From the NCBI GenBank assembly GCA_947259995.1, contig CAMYOK010000007.1, positions 1 through 64,000 of the forward strand: a stretch of 64,000 nt of DNA, in the 5' to 3' direction. The stretch comes from an uncultured Pseudomonadales bacterium (GTDB lineage Bacteria; Pseudomonadota; Gammaproteobacteria; Pseudomonadales; Pseudohongiellaceae). The notes below the pieces were generated by a model that worked only from the letters and a program-made list of their open reading frames with translations, searched no databases and had not been told where the DNA came from. Below are positions 51,952 to 60,820 of the stretch, piece after piece (positions within the stretch are counted from its first letter, which is position 1; the number at the start of each line of letters is the position of its first letter). The translations under genes and the position numbers were made by a program.

Positions 51952-53649
51952 TTACTGTTCAACGTTCTTCCAGCTCATCGCACCAAAGAACATCTCGTCC
52001 CAACTTTGATCGCCCCATGGAACCGAACGCTCGGGGTCAGGATTGGACTTGTTCTGGGTTGAATTATCATAGGCGCCCACCGCGACTATTTTAGTGCCAG
52101 CGGGCATGAAGATTGGCTCCTCTAACTTATAGCTAATTTGCCAGTTGTAATTGTAGTTGGCGATGTTGATCAGCTCCTGCTCGCGCCCATCCGGGTAATA
52201 GGCTGTGAAACGCATGCGCTTGCCCCGAAAATGCATATGCGGCAGGAACGACTGCATATAGACATCTTGTTGCAGAGTCACACTCTTGCTCAGCTCGAAG
52301 TCTGGATCGAAGGGCGGGATATTCGTCCAGCCCATCGGGAAAATACAGGCACACTGCCCGGACATACGCTCACTTGGGATTTCATCCTCTGGATAAAACC
52401 AAACGCCGATCTCGCTAGCGTCCACAGTTTCTTTACCGGTAGTGGTGTAATGCAATTGCAGGCGCAGCGTTGACCCCGCCTTCAATAAACCGCCAGTGTT
52501 CGGGGGTTCAATCGCCGGTTCCGCTCCAGGAATATACGCGGTGATATTTGCTTGATTGGGATCGCCACCTCCGAGAAAACCGCGTCGACCTGTAGCGCCT
52601 GGGGGGACGAGTTCATTCAGGGTGTGATGCAACACAGTGCGATCGCCGGGAATATATTGGCTTGCCCGCACCCAACGGTCTTTGTCCAACTCTATAGGCA
52701 CCTCGACAGTGATGTAGTCGAGCACGCCAGTGGCTGGAATATTCTGTGGTGGCACTTTCACGATCAAGTCAGGCTCTCCCAACGCCCACTTAGTTTCAGG
52801 CCACACCAGTTGCGCAAGTGGGTCCGTATCGCCATCTCGTGGCGCACCCGCCTCAATCCAATGCACAAGCTTTTGTTGGTCTTGCACATCCAAGACATAA
52901 TCATTGCTGAAATTGCCGACATGAGGATCGATCTGACCTGGCGGCATGCGCTTGGTCATTAGCACTTCGCGGATCATGGGTGACCAGCCTTGCACGATGG
53001 CATGGCTGTCCATCGCAAACGGCGCAATCCCGCCATCGCGATGACAGGTGGCGCAATTCTCGGCAAGTATTGGCGCAATCTCTTTGCTATAAGAAATACC
53101 GGTGCTCGCATGCAAGGTTTTAGCGGGGTAGTGGATCGCCTCCCCTTGCACTGTAACTTCGGCGTTGTTGATGGCAACGCCTGCGTTGGTTTGCTCAAGA
53201 GCGATCTCCAGACCACTGACGGTGCCGCGATAGATCACTTCAAAACTACGCGGATCAAAAAGAAGTGCCTCGCCTGCCTTATCGATCTGCATGGCCTCAG
53301 CCACGATTTGCGCATCGTCGATCAAGACTGGGATTGTGCTAGAGAGCGCAGCGACCTCCTCTTGCACACTTTCTCGGCTTTGCCCCAAGGGATTAATCAT
53401 CATGAACTCAAAGCCGTCAGCCGTGAATTCTCCCTGCAGCTGGGAATACTGTGCGAGCGCTGCACGAGTAGCTGCACTGCCATTGACCTGCACGAGAAAA
53501 GCGATGGCTTTGTGATCATCGTACCAAGCCATGTGGTGGAAATAGCCGTCTTGATCAAGCAGAGAGAAATCCCCAACACGAGGCCCAGCGTTGGCGTTCA
53601 CCAATACACTGGTAAGCAACACAGAAATAGAAAAGAGAATTTTGTTCAC
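51952..53649 (-). CDS. Redoxin-like / cytochrome c / copper monooxygenase-like three-domain protein
   Basis: The GTG at 53649, after AGGGGG, gives 565 residues with a signal peptide ending near NANA. Residues about 22-165 form a redoxin-like domain, but the usual catalytic cysteine region reads VQVNGSAATR and has none. A cytochrome c-type heme site is C199-A-T-C202-H203. The C-terminal part (about 290-565) resembles the copper type II monooxygenase (peptidylglycine hydroxylase) fold. All expected copper ligands are visible: His341-His342, His400, His471 and His473, and Met553 or Met558. It is predicted to be periplasmic. Heme-to-copper electron transfer for an oxidation is inferred; substrate unknown. 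Confidence 0.82.
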   Translation of the reverse strand: MNKILFSISVLLTSVLVNANAGPRVGDFSLLDQDGYFHHMAWYDDHKAIAFLVQVNGSAATRAALAQYSQLQGEFTADGFEFMMINPLGQSRESVQEEVAALSSTIPVLIDDAQIVAEAMQIDKAGEALLFDPRSFEVIYRGTVSGLEIALEQTNAGVAINNAEVTVQGEAIHYPAKTLHASTGISYSKEIAPILAENCATCHRDGGIAPFAMDSHAIVQGWSPMIREVLMTKRMPPGQIDPHVGNFSNDYVLDVQDQQKLVHWIEAGAPRDGDTDPLAQLVWPETKWALGEPDLIVKVPPQNIPATGVLDYITVEVPIELDKDRWVRASQYIPGDRTVLHHTLNELVPPGATGRRGFLGGGDPNQANITAYIPGAEPAIEPPNTGGLLKAGSTLRLQLHYTTTGKETVDASEIGVWFYPEDEIPSERMSGQCACIFPMGWTNIPPFDPDFELSKSVTLQQDVYMQSFLPHMHFRGKRMRFTAYYPDGREQELINIANYNYNWQISYKLEEPIFMPAGTKIVAVGAYDNSTQNKSNPDPERSVPWGDQSWDEMFFGAMSWKNVEQ

Positions 53650-53952
53650 GCGCAGACCCCCTAGCATTTTTGACTTACTTTTATTATTTGGGTGGCATCC
53701 TGCCAAAGTGCTTACAGAGAAATTGAAACAAGCGTTCCCGATAAGCACCTAGAATAGACAATAACACAAGCCTTCGTTGGGCAAGCGGCGAATGCTATTC
53801 AAAATGTCAAAACACGACTAAAGTAGGATTCCGTTAGATGAAATGCGCACACGCCCTGTCGACCCGCGTGCTTAGATTTCACTCTAGGCATCGAGCGATC
53901 GTTCGGGTAGACTCTTCAGTCATCGCAAAACGCAACCGAAAAGGGGATGCAC
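53650..53952. other. Divergent intergenic region
   Basis: About 300 bp separate the monooxygenase-like gene (minus) and the thiolase gene (plus). It must hold both promoters. I see no further gene, strong palindrome or RNA element; short frames here lack ribosome sites. Confidence 0.45.
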
Positions 53953-55134
53953 ATGAAAGAAGCTGTAATAGTCGCTACCGCAAGAACGCCTATTGGCAAG
54001 GCCTACAGAGGCGCATTTAATAATACGGATGCTCCTAGCCTAGGCGGACATGCCATCAGCGCAGCCCTGAGCAAAGCCAATATCGACCCAGCGGATGTTG
54101 ACGATGTGGTGATGGGTTGTGCCATGCAACAGGGTAGTTCTGGTTATAACATCGGCCGTCTCGCTGGCGTAGCCGCCGGCTTGCCTAGCTCTGTTTCCGG
54201 CATGAGCATGGACCGTCAATGTGCCTCGGGCATGATGGCTATCGCCACCGCCGCTAAACAGGTCATGGTCGATAATATGCCGATCGTCATTGGTGCTGGC
54301 TTAGAGTCAATCTCTTTGGTGCAAAACGAGCACCGTAATAACTATCGCGCTACCGACCCGCGCGTGCTTGAACTCTCACCTCATGCGTATATGCCTATGT
54401 TGCAGACCGCTGAGATCGTGGCGCAACGCTACGGCATTAGCCGAGAAGCGCAAGACGCTTACAGCTTACAGAGCCAAATGCGCACAGCGGCGGCACAAGC
54501 CGCAGGCAAATTCGACGATGAGATCGTCCCGATGGCCAGTGTAAAAGGGGTCATGAACAAAGAAACCAAAGAGATTAGTTTTGCAGACACCCTGCTTGCC
54601 AAAGACGAAGGCAACCGCGCCGAAACGACTCTCGAAGGCTTGCAAGGTCTAAAGCCTGTTATTGAAGGGGGGGTCATTACTGCCGGCAATGCGAGCCAAT
54701 TATCTGATGGCGCTTCGGCTGCCGTCATTATGGACAGCAAACTCGCCGAGCAAAAAGGCCTGCAACCACTAGGTGCCTATCGCGGGATGGCCGTTGCCGG
54801 CTGCGAACCCGATGAGATGGGCATTGGCCCAGTGTTCGCCGTCCCCAAACTGCTCAAACGTTTTGGCTTAAAAATGGACGACATTGGTTTGTGGGAGCTC
54901 AACGAAGCCTTTGCCGTGCAAGTCCTGTACTGCCGCGACAAACTCGGCATTCCCGACGAACTCCTGAACGTCAATGGTGGCGCAATCTCAATCGGCCATC
55001 CTTATGGCATGAGTGGCGCGCGCATGGTCGGCCACGCGTTGATCGAAGGCAAACGTCGTGGCGCTAAATACGTTGTGTGTACGATGTGTATTGGCGGCGG
55101 CATGGGTGCTGCAGGTTTATTTGAAGTATTCTAA
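53953..55134 (+). CDS. Acetyl-CoA acyltransferase (thiolase)
   Basis: From the ATG after AAAAGGGG the enzyme has 393 residues. Active-site motifs are intact: nucleophilic Cys in [17 protein letters not shown], catalytic His in [17 protein letters not shown] and the second Cys in [13 protein letters not shown]. It also has NEAFAVQVL. It catalyses thiolytic cleavage or condensation of 3-ketoacyl-CoA. No fadB-like or regulator gene is adjacent, so degradative or biosynthetic use is open. Confidence 0.93.
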   Translation: MKEAVIVATARTPIGKAYRGAFNNTDAPSLGGHAISAALSKANIDPADVDDVVMGCAMQQGSSGYNIGRLAGVAAGLPSSVSGMSMDRQCASGMMAIATAAKQVMVDNMPIVIGAGLESISLVQNEHRNNYRATDPRVLELSPHAYMPMLQTAEIVAQRYGISREAQDAYSLQSQMRTAAAQAAGKFDDEIVPMASVKGVMNKETKEISFADTLLAKDEGNRAETTLEGLQGLKPVIEGGVITAGNASQLSDGASAAVIMDSKLAEQKGLQPLGAYRGMAVAGCEPDEMGIGPVFAVPKLLKRFGLKMDDIGLWELNEAFAVQVLYCRDKLGIPDELLNVNGGAISIGHPYGMSGARMVGHALIEGKRRGAKYVVCTMCIGGGMGAAGLFEVF

Positions 55135-55138
55135 ACCA

Positions 55139-55177
55139 AGACGCCGCAAGTCACTCTGAACTGTGCTTGCGGCGTCT
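55139..55177. terminator. Hairpin between thiolase and VOC genes
   Basis: AGACGCCGCAAG and CTTGCGGCGTCT form a perfect 12-bp stem with a 15-nt loop between convergent genes. Neither side has a good U tract, so it may be a weak or factor-dependent terminator. Confidence 0.45.
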
Positions 55178-55203
55178 GCATTCGAACGTGTTTGCGGTGC
55201 CCA

Positions 55204-55650
55204 TCACTTTGCAAATAGACTTCCTTCTATATCATTGAAGGCCTTAAACTCCAGTGCATTGCCCGACGGGTCCAAGAAGAACATCGTGGCTTGCTCACCT
55301 GGCTCGCCTTTGAAACGAATATAGGGCTCAATCACAAACTCTTTCACTACTGACTGCACCTGCTGAGCAAACGCCTCCCACTGATCCATCTCTAACACGA
55401 CGCCAAAATGCGGCACTGGCACCCCATGCCCGTCGACGTGATTGCCAATTTGTTGCACCTTGCCATCCACGCCAAGAGCGGGGTTAAGATGCACCACCAA
55501 TTGATGCCCCAGTAGATTGTAATCGATCCAATGATCTGAGCTGCGTCCCTCTGGTAAGCCTAGGGCCACACCATAGAACTCACGCGCCTCTGCAAGATTG
55601 CGCACTTGAATTGCCAAATGAAAGGGGGTTAATCGATGTACAGAGAACAT
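55204..55650 (-). CDS. VOC (glyoxalase/dioxygenase) family protein
   Basis: From the ATG at 55650 the protein has 148 residues. It contains the paired beta-alpha-beta-beta-beta modules of the vicinal oxygen chelate fold: [29 protein letters not shown], then [21 protein letters not shown], then [17 protein letters not shown] with a metal-ligand Glu. Members are glyoxalases, dioxygenases or fosfomycin-type enzymes. Substrate not assignable. Ribosome site is poor; a start at 55701 is possible. Confidence 0.8.
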   Translation of the reverse strand: MFSVHRLTPFHLAIQVRNLAEAREFYGVALGLPEGRSSDHWIDYNLLGHQLVVHLNPALGVDGKVQQIGNHVDGHGVPVPHFGVVLEMDQWEAFAQQVQSVVKEFVIEPYIRFKGEPGEQATMFFLDPSGNALEFKAFNDIEGSLFAK

Positions 55651-55738
55651 AAGCTTAGACGCCTGTGGTTTACCAAGAGATTGGCGCAAATTAGCGTTCA
55701 CTTGCCTCTAAAGTCAATGCGTTTATGCCCACAACACA

Positions 55739-55755
55739 CGCACTCAAACTGTGCG
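55739..55755 (+). promoter_or_regulatory. NtrC-like enhancer site upstream of the porin-nasTS operon
   Basis: CGCAC-N7-GTGCG matches the NtrC palindrome (TGCAC-N7-GTGCA type). It is about 150 bp upstream of the predicted sigma-54 start. A weaker CTGC-N8-GCAG repeat lies about 33 bp further downstream, a spacing like that of tandem NtrC sites at glnA. Confidence 0.6.
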
Positions 55756-55872
55756 CAACTCTCTCATGGCGCTGCACAATGGCGCAGTATAAATTTCAAC
55801 CCAATCGGGGCTGTTTTTGCGCAATGCTTCTAACGCATTGATTTAAATAGGTTTTAAAAATATTTAAAAAAC

Positions 55873-55888
55873 TGGCACGGGTCTTGAA
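55873..55888 (+). promoter_or_regulatory. Sigma-54 promoter of the porin-nasT-nasS operon
   Basis: TGGCACGGGTCTTGAA places GG and the -12 dinucleotide ten bases apart, as required for sigma-54. The -24 half is consensus; the -12 half has GA instead of GC. With the NtrC-like site upstream it suggests nitrogen-limitation control. Confidence 0.6.
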
Positions 55889-55895
55889 AGGTATC

Positions 55896-55974
55896 AAGTG
55901 TAGTACTCTCCAGTATCACTTTTAAATCGGGCAACGATGCCTGCATTCCCCTCCCGGAATGCAGGCTTTTTTTT
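55896..55974 (+). ncRNA. ANTAR-responsive attenuator leader (porin-nasTS)
   Basis: The leader contains a hairpin GGGC-AACGAU-GCCU (55929-55942) whose six-base loop has A at position 1 and G at position 4, the ANTAR recognition pattern. Its 3' arm is also the first part of a terminator stem (GCCTGCATTCC with GGAATGCAGGC, 55939-55966, then eight T). The two structures are mutually exclusive. An upstream hairpin AAGTG (55896-55900) to CACTT (55917-55921), with ACTCTCC in its upper part, may be the first ANTAR stem, but its loop is not canonical. NasT, encoded downstream, is the likely antiterminator. Confidence 0.78.
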
Positions 55975-56010
55975 GTGCCAAATTTTTAGTTCAGCCATTC
56001 GGAGCACAGC

Positions 56011-57249
56011 ATGCAACCGCTAATCAGTTTTTCCCCTCTTAGCATCAAGCGTCGTTTTCTATTTGCCCTTTCCGTGCCACTTATCACTTTATGTTCACCA
56101 CTGAGTGCCAACGAGTTAGGGGACAACATCGCACAAATGTTTGCGGAGGGTAGCGCCCATCTTGCGCTTCGTTACCGGATGGAAGATGTACAGCAAGATA
56201 ATCTTCTAGAGGATGCTACGGCTTCGACTCTACGTGCTCGACTTAGCCTACAAAGCGCCACAGTGAATCGCTTCACCGTCTCCTTAGAAGCCGACACCAT
56301 TATGACTATCGGTGCGGATGAATATGATTCCCTGGCGCTGGATCGCTACCGCGGCACACATGCCATTATTGCAGACCCTGTTGGCACGGAGATCAATGTC
56401 GCCGCACTCACTTACGACGCCTCACAGAACAGCAAGGCAACACTCGGTCGACAACGGCTGAATCATGACCAACAAAGATTTCTAGGTAGTGTCGGCTGGC
56501 GCCAGAACGAACAAACCATGGACGCCTTCAGCATAAAACAAACTCTTGGTGATGTGCAGGTCGACTACAGCTATATCTGGAATGTGAATCGAATATTCGC
56601 CGGTTCGAAAGCCAGCGCACAGGCCTCGGACCTCGACAGCCAATCACACGCACTACTGGTGACGAAGGCGCAGGCATGGGGCAGTCTTAGCGGCTTTGTT
56701 TATGCACTGGATTTCGACAACGCTCGCGCCGCCTCGTCATTGAGTTATGGTCTCACCTACAGCGGCACACTCTCTGCGCTGACACTTTACGCAAGTTATG
56801 CGCGGCAAAGCGATTATGGTGACAACCCTGTCGACTACTCCAGCGATTATTACATTGTCGAAGGCAGTGGCAATATCGGCAGCATCAAAGTCTTATTAGG
56901 ATTTGAGAGTTTGGGCAGCGACGATGGCCGCGCCGCTTTCTCGACCCCACTTGCCACACTGCATCGTTATCAAGGTTTCACCGACTTGTTTCTCAATACC
57001 CCTGCCAACGGCTTAGATGACCGCTATATCACGTTCAGCTCGGCGATCAATGACCTAGGGATCTCTGCAAGCCTGCATGACTTCGAGGCAGAACGAGGCG
57101 GTGTAGATTATGGCTCAGAGTGGAATGTTCAGCTGAGTTATACCCTCACCCCCCATATCAATATGCAAGCCAAATATGCCAGCTATCAAAGCGACAGCGT
57201 CGCCGTGGATACCGACAAGCTGTGGCTAAGCCTAAACATGGCATTCTAA
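56011..57249 (+). CDS. Outer-membrane porin-like beta-barrel protein (nitrate island)
   Basis: This 412-residue protein has a signal peptide (FLFALSVPLITLCSPLSA) and then a repeated beta-strand pattern with aromatic girdles (HLALRYRMEDVQQ, ATLGRQRLNHDQQRFLGSVGWRQNEQTMDAF, VDYSYIWNVNRIF). It ends in a terminal Phe (LWLSLNMAF), as in outer-membrane barrels of the alginate-export/porin type. Leadered by the ANTAR attenuator and followed by nasT-nasS, it probably admits nitrate or nitrite to the periplasm; this is inferred from position. A weak GGAGCA site precedes the ATG. Confidence 0.75.
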   Translation: MQPLISFSPLSIKRRFLFALSVPLITLCSPLSANELGDNIAQMFAEGSAHLALRYRMEDVQQDNLLEDATASTLRARLSLQSATVNRFTVSLEADTIMTIGADEYDSLALDRYRGTHAIIADPVGTEINVAALTYDASQNSKATLGRQRLNHDQQRFLGSVGWRQNEQTMDAFSIKQTLGDVQVDYSYIWNVNRIFAGSKASAQASDLDSQSHALLVTKAQAWGSLSGFVYALDFDNARAASSLSYGLTYSGTLSALTLYASYARQSDYGDNPVDYSSDYYIVEGSGNIGSIKVLLGFESLGSDDGRAAFSTPLATLHRYQGFTDLFLNTPANGLDDRYITFSSAINDLGISASLHDFEAERGGVDYGSEWNVQLSYTLTPHINMQAKYASYQSDSVAVDTDKLWLSLNMAF

Positions 57250-57295
57250 TTGCTGAACATGCCTACGCAATACAGTTATAAAAGGATCGCCAGAT

Positions 57296-57904
57296 TTGAA
57301 AGAAGTAAAAGCAAGCGCTGCCATTCGTGTCATGCTCGTCGATGACCATTCCGAGCGCGCGCAGTTAGTGGAAGACGGGCTTGTGAGCGCTGGCTTTGAG
57401 GTGATCTCTGTGATCAGCTCTGCCGCTGGCCTGCTCTTTCAGATAGAACAACACCGCCCGGACGTAGTGATTATCGATCTGCAATCACCCGACCGCGACG
57501 TTCTGGAAAGCCTTGCCATCGTCAATCAGCACAACCCTACAGCGATGGTGATGTTTGGCCAAGAAGATGACCCTGACTATATTCGCCACGCCGTATCGGC
57601 AGGCATCAGCACTTATCTCACCGATGGCATCAATCCCGCACGAGTTCGCCCCATCATCGAAGTCGCCATGGCGCAGTTCCGCTCATTCCAGGGCCTGCGC
57701 GAAGAGCTCGTCACGGCACGCGCACAACTCGAATCCCGCTCATTAGTAGAGAAAGCCAAGGCCTTATTAATGACGCAAAAGAATCTCAACGAGAACGAAG
57801 CCCATCAGTTACTCACCAAGCTAGCAATGGACAACAATCAACGCCTAGGCGATGTCGCCCATACTGTCGTTAGTACTCTCTCTGCCTTCGAGACTAGGAA
57901 ATAA
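57296..57904 (+). CDS. nasT: NasT, ANTAR-domain antitermination regulator
   Basis: This 202-residue protein has an N-terminal receiver-like domain (IRVMLVDDHSERAQLVEDGL, VVIIDLQSP) and a C-terminal ANTAR domain (about 135-195; LVEKAKALLMTQKNLNENEAHQLLTKLAMDNNQRLGDVAHTVV-type). The start is TTG after AAAAGGA; the first ATG would remove the first receiver strand, so TTG is preferred. NasT binds the hexaloop hairpins of nitrate leader RNAs and blocks their terminators when released by NasS. One base separates it from nasS. Confidence 0.9.
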   Translation: MKEVKASAAIRVMLVDDHSERAQLVEDGLVSAGFEVISVISSAAGLLFQIEQHRPDVVIIDLQSPDRDVLESLAIVNQHNPTAMVMFGQEDDPDYIRHAVSAGISTYLTDGINPARVRPIIEVAMAQFRSFQGLREELVTARAQLESRSLVEKAKALLMTQKNLNENEAHQLLTKLAMDNNQRLGDVAHTVVSTLSAFETRK

Positions 57905-57905
57905 C

Positions 57906-59087
57906 ATGCCTGAATCTAGCCGCCTCGCGCCTCCTGAAATCGACAACATCTCACTCGGATATATGCGCTTAACCGATGCGGCGCCATTGATCCTTGCCAA
58001 AGAGGCTGGGGTATTTAAACGCTACGGTCTCGATGTCACGCTTTGCCGCGAAGTCTCTTGGGCCAACCTACGAGACAAATTAGTGGTCGGTCTTCTCGAC
58101 GCCGCGCAGCTACTAGCGCCCTTGCCCATGACCACCGCCATGGGAGCAGGGGGCATGCGCGGGCAACTGTTAACGGGATTAGCACTGGGGCTCAATGGCA
58201 ACGCCATTACTCTTTCGAACAGACTTTGCCATGAGCTTAGCGACCAGAGTGAGACCAAGTTCAGCCCCCTAGAGCGCGCTGAGCAGCTCAAAGCTTACCT
58301 GGCCAACAGCGCAGAACCGATCACCCTCGCCACTGTGCACGCTTTCTCGATGCATACGTTTTTGCTGCGCTTATGGCTGCAAGCCGGTGGTATCGATATC
58401 GACAAAGACATTCACCTTATAGTTCTGCCTCCAGAGCAGATGTGTGACAGCCTAGCGCGGGGCGTGATTGATGGTTTCTGTGTTGGTGAGCCTTGGAGCA
58501 CTGTGGCGGTGGAACAAGGCATTGGCAGCGTTGTAGCCAGCGGCTACGACATTTGGAACAACGCGCCAGAGAAAGTCCTAGGGGTCACTCAACAATGGCA
58601 TGACGCTCATCCAGCGACTCACCTGCGTCTACGGCTAGCCATCATGGAAGCTTGTCAAATGCTTGAGTCCCCCGAACAACGCGAAGCAATTGCGCTCACG
58701 ATGAGTCAGGCAGAGTATTTGAACCTCCCAAGCCGCTATATTCTCCCCTCTCTTACTGGTGCCTACCATTATACGAAAGGCAGCGATGCGGTTGTTATCC
58801 CCAATTTTCATGTGTTCTGGAAATACCAAGCGGGCTTTCCTTGGCGCTCGCAGGCCCAGTGGATACTCACACAAACAAGCAAGATGTTAGGCAAGGACAT
58901 ATCAGCAGAACAGGCTCAAAGCCTGATACAGCAGTGCTGGCGCCCAGACCTCTACCGTGAGGCCGCTAGGTTACTGGGCGTGCCTTGCCCCAGCAGAGAC
59001 TACAAGAGCGAAAACACGCACGAGGAAGAGTGGAGCATTGAGAGCGATATCGTCCTCGGAGCAGATAAGCTGATTCATGCTGGCTAA
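57906..59087 (+). CDS. nasS: NasS, nitrate-sensing antagonist of NasT
   Basis: This 393-residue protein resembles NrtA over its length (SLGYMRLTDAAPLILAKEAGVFKRYGLDVTLCREVSWANLRDKL) but has no signal peptide, as expected for the cytoplasmic sensor NasS. It shares with NrtA the VHAFSMHTFLLRLWL region and GEPWSTVAVEQGIG. In known systems NasS holds NasT until nitrate or nitrite binds. The ATG is one base after the nasT stop. Confidence 0.88.
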   Translation: MPESSRLAPPEIDNISLGYMRLTDAAPLILAKEAGVFKRYGLDVTLCREVSWANLRDKLVVGLLDAAQLLAPLPMTTAMGAGGMRGQLLTGLALGLNGNAITLSNRLCHELSDQSETKFSPLERAEQLKAYLANSAEPITLATVHAFSMHTFLLRLWLQAGGIDIDKDIHLIVLPPEQMCDSLARGVIDGFCVGEPWSTVAVEQGIGSVVASGYDIWNNAPEKVLGVTQQWHDAHPATHLRLRLAIMEACQMLESPEQREAIALTMSQAEYLNLPSRYILPSLTGAYHYTKGSDAVVIPNFHVFWKYQAGFPWRSQAQWILTQTSKMLGKDISAEQAQSLIQQCWRPDLYREAARLLGVPCPSRDYKSENTHEEEWSIESDIVLGADKLIHAG

Positions 59088-59103
59088 GGCAATGCAGCTG
59101 ACT

Positions 59104-59120
59104 TGCACTTTATTGGTGCA
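59104..59120 (+). promoter_or_regulatory. NtrC-like enhancer site upstream of nrtA
   Basis: TGCAC-N7-GTGCA, an exact match to the NtrC consensus half-sites and spacing, lies about 140 bp upstream of the sigma-54 promoter. Confidence 0.7.
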
Positions 59121-59259
59121 TTAGCGCTCGATTATGCCCCAAAACAATTCGGCTAGCGCCCCGTTTACCTTAGAGGTGACAGCGCGGAGAATAAAATCTA
59201 ACTCAATTAAGTCGCACGGCCATGCAGTTTTATAAGTTTCCAGCATCATAAAGCAAAAC

Positions 59260-59275
59260 TGGCATACCCTGTGCA
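59260..59275 (+). promoter_or_regulatory. Sigma-54 promoter of the nrtABD-nirB operon
   Basis: TGGCATACCCTGTGCA keeps the GG and GC dinucleotides ten bases apart, the defining sigma-54 spacing. The predicted start is near 59286, just ahead of the attenuator leader. Confidence 0.7.
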
Positions 59276-59285
59276 TTACATAAAC

Positions 59286-59400
59286 TATGAATAAGTTTCC
59301 TCTAAACTTGTTCCACGCGAATCTGAACTCTCCCCCCGATCAAGATTCGCAGGGTAATGTAGCCCACGCAGTTGCTTAGCAACTACGTGGGCTTTTTTTT
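59286..59400 (+). ncRNA. ANTAR-responsive attenuator leader (nrtABD-nirB)
   Basis: A hairpin GGGU-AAUGUA-GCCC (59352-59365) has a six-base loop with A at 1 and G at 4, matching the loop in the other leader. Its 3' arm overlaps the 5' arm of a terminator (GCCCACG with CGTGGGC, and AGTTGC with GCAACT, 59361-59392, then eight T). A long upstream hairpin, GCGAATCT pairing with AGATTCGC (59317-59350), carries ACTCTCC in its loop, as in the first leader. NasT-mediated antitermination is inferred. Confidence 0.8.
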
Positions 59401-59431
59401 GGCCAAAAGGTTTGTAATTTAGGAGTGCAAT

Positions 59432-60820
59432 ATGTTTTTGAAGCAAGGTTTTTCACAACGGTTCGCAGCGCAGTCACTTACTCAAAAGTTAGCTCGCACA
59501 CTAAGTGTCCTAATCACTACTTCACTTTGCACCTATGCTATCGCTGACGTCGGTTACGCCGAAAAGGACGAGCTAACTTTTGGCTTTATTAAACTGACCG
59601 ATATGGCACCTCTAGCGATCGCTTACGAAAAGGGCTTCTTCGAAGACGAAGGGCTCTATGTCAGGTTAGAGGCGCAAGCCAATTGGAAGGTCTTGCTCGA
59701 TGGCGTCATCGATGGACAACTCGACGGCGCCCATATGCTTGCAGGGCAACCGATCGCAGCCACCATTGGCTATGGCACCCAGGCTCATATCGTGACGCCC
59801 CTGAGCATGGATTTGAACGGGAATGGCATCACCGTCTCCAATAGCGTCTGGGAACAAATGCGTGCGCACATACCGATGCAAGATGGCAAACCGGTACACC
59901 CTATCTCCGCCTCTGCGCTGAAGCCTGTCGTAGAGGAGTACGCCGCGCGCGGTGAAGCCTTCAATATGGGCATGGTGTTTCCTGTCTCGACGCATAACTA
60001 CGAATTGCGCTACTGGTTAGCCGCCGGTGGCATCCACCCAGGTTTTTATATGCCAGAGCGTGGCGACAATTCCGGGATGTTTGATGCGCAAGTGCAATTG
60101 TCAGTCACACCTCCACCGCAAATGCCAGCCACCCTAGAAGCCGGCACGATTCTAGGCTATAGCGTCGGCGAACCCTGGAACCAACAAGCTATCTTTAAAG
60201 GCATCGGAGTTCCTGTCATCACCGACTATGAGATCTGGAAGAACAACCCTGAGAAAGTTTTCGGGATGACCAAAGAGTTCACCACTGCATATCCCAACAC
60301 CAGCATCCGCATCGTCAAAGCCTTACTGCGTGCGGGCCAGTGGCTAGACGCCAACAACAATGGCAACCGTGAAGAGGCCGCGCGGATATTGTCACGGGGC
60401 GAATACGTAGGGGCCGACTACGAGGTCATCGCTAACTCTATGACCGGCACATTCGAATACGAGAAAGGCGATACCCGCGATGTACCCGACTTCAATGTGT
60501 TCTTTCGGCATTTTGCTACCTACCCCTATTACTCAGACGCCATCTGGTATCTCACGCAGATGCGACGCTGGGGGCAAATCTCAGAGACCAAGCCCGATGC
60601 TTGGTATATCGAACAAGCTAAGAAAATTTATCAGCCCGACATCTACGAAGCAGCGGCCAAGGCGCTAATCGAGGAAGGCACCATGTCGGCATCGGACTTT
60701 CCAGAGTTTGCAACTGAAACAGGGTTTCGCCCAGCGACAAACGAGTTTCTCGACGCCGTTCTTTACGATGGTTCACAGCCTAATGCCTATCTACAAAGCC
60801 TAGAGATTGGCCTGCAATGA
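59432..60820 (+). CDS. nrtA: Nitrate ABC transporter substrate-binding protein
   Basis: This 462-residue protein has a signal peptide ([19 protein letters not shown]) and the NrtA/CmpA fold. Motifs are [47 protein letters not shown] at the start, [22 protein letters not shown] and [20 protein letters not shown]. It captures nitrate in the periplasm. It shares TDxAPL, SxHxxxLRxWL and GEPW with NasS, showing common descent. An AGGAG site precedes the ATG; its stop overlaps nrtB. Confidence 0.92.
   Translation: MFLKQGFSQRFAAQSLTQKLARTLSVLITTSLCTYAIADVGYAEKDELTFGFIKLTDMAPLAIAYEKGFFEDEGLYVRLEAQANWKVLLDGVIDGQLDGAHMLAGQPIAATIGYGTQAHIVTPLSMDLNGNGITVSNSVWEQMRAHIPMQDGKPVHPISASALKPVVEEYAARGEAFNMGMVFPVSTHNYELRYWLAAGGIHPGFYMPERGDNSGMFDAQVQLSVTPPPQMPATLEAGTILGYSVGEPWNQQAIFKGIGVPVITDYEIWKNNPEKVFGMTKEFTTAYPNTSIRIVKALLRAGQWLDANNNGNREEAARILSRGEYVGADYEVIANSMTGTFEYEKGDTRDVPDFNVFFRHFATYPYYSDAIWYLTQMRRWGQISETKPDAWYIEQAKKIYQPDIYEAAAKALIEEGTMSASDFPEFATETGFRPATNEFLDAVLYDGSQPNAYLQSLEIGLQ

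Noticed and set aside
52990..53664. Plus-strand open frame of 224 codons
   Set aside because: It is antisense to the redoxin/cytochrome/monooxygenase-like gene, which has clear domain motifs; no family or ribosome site was seen.
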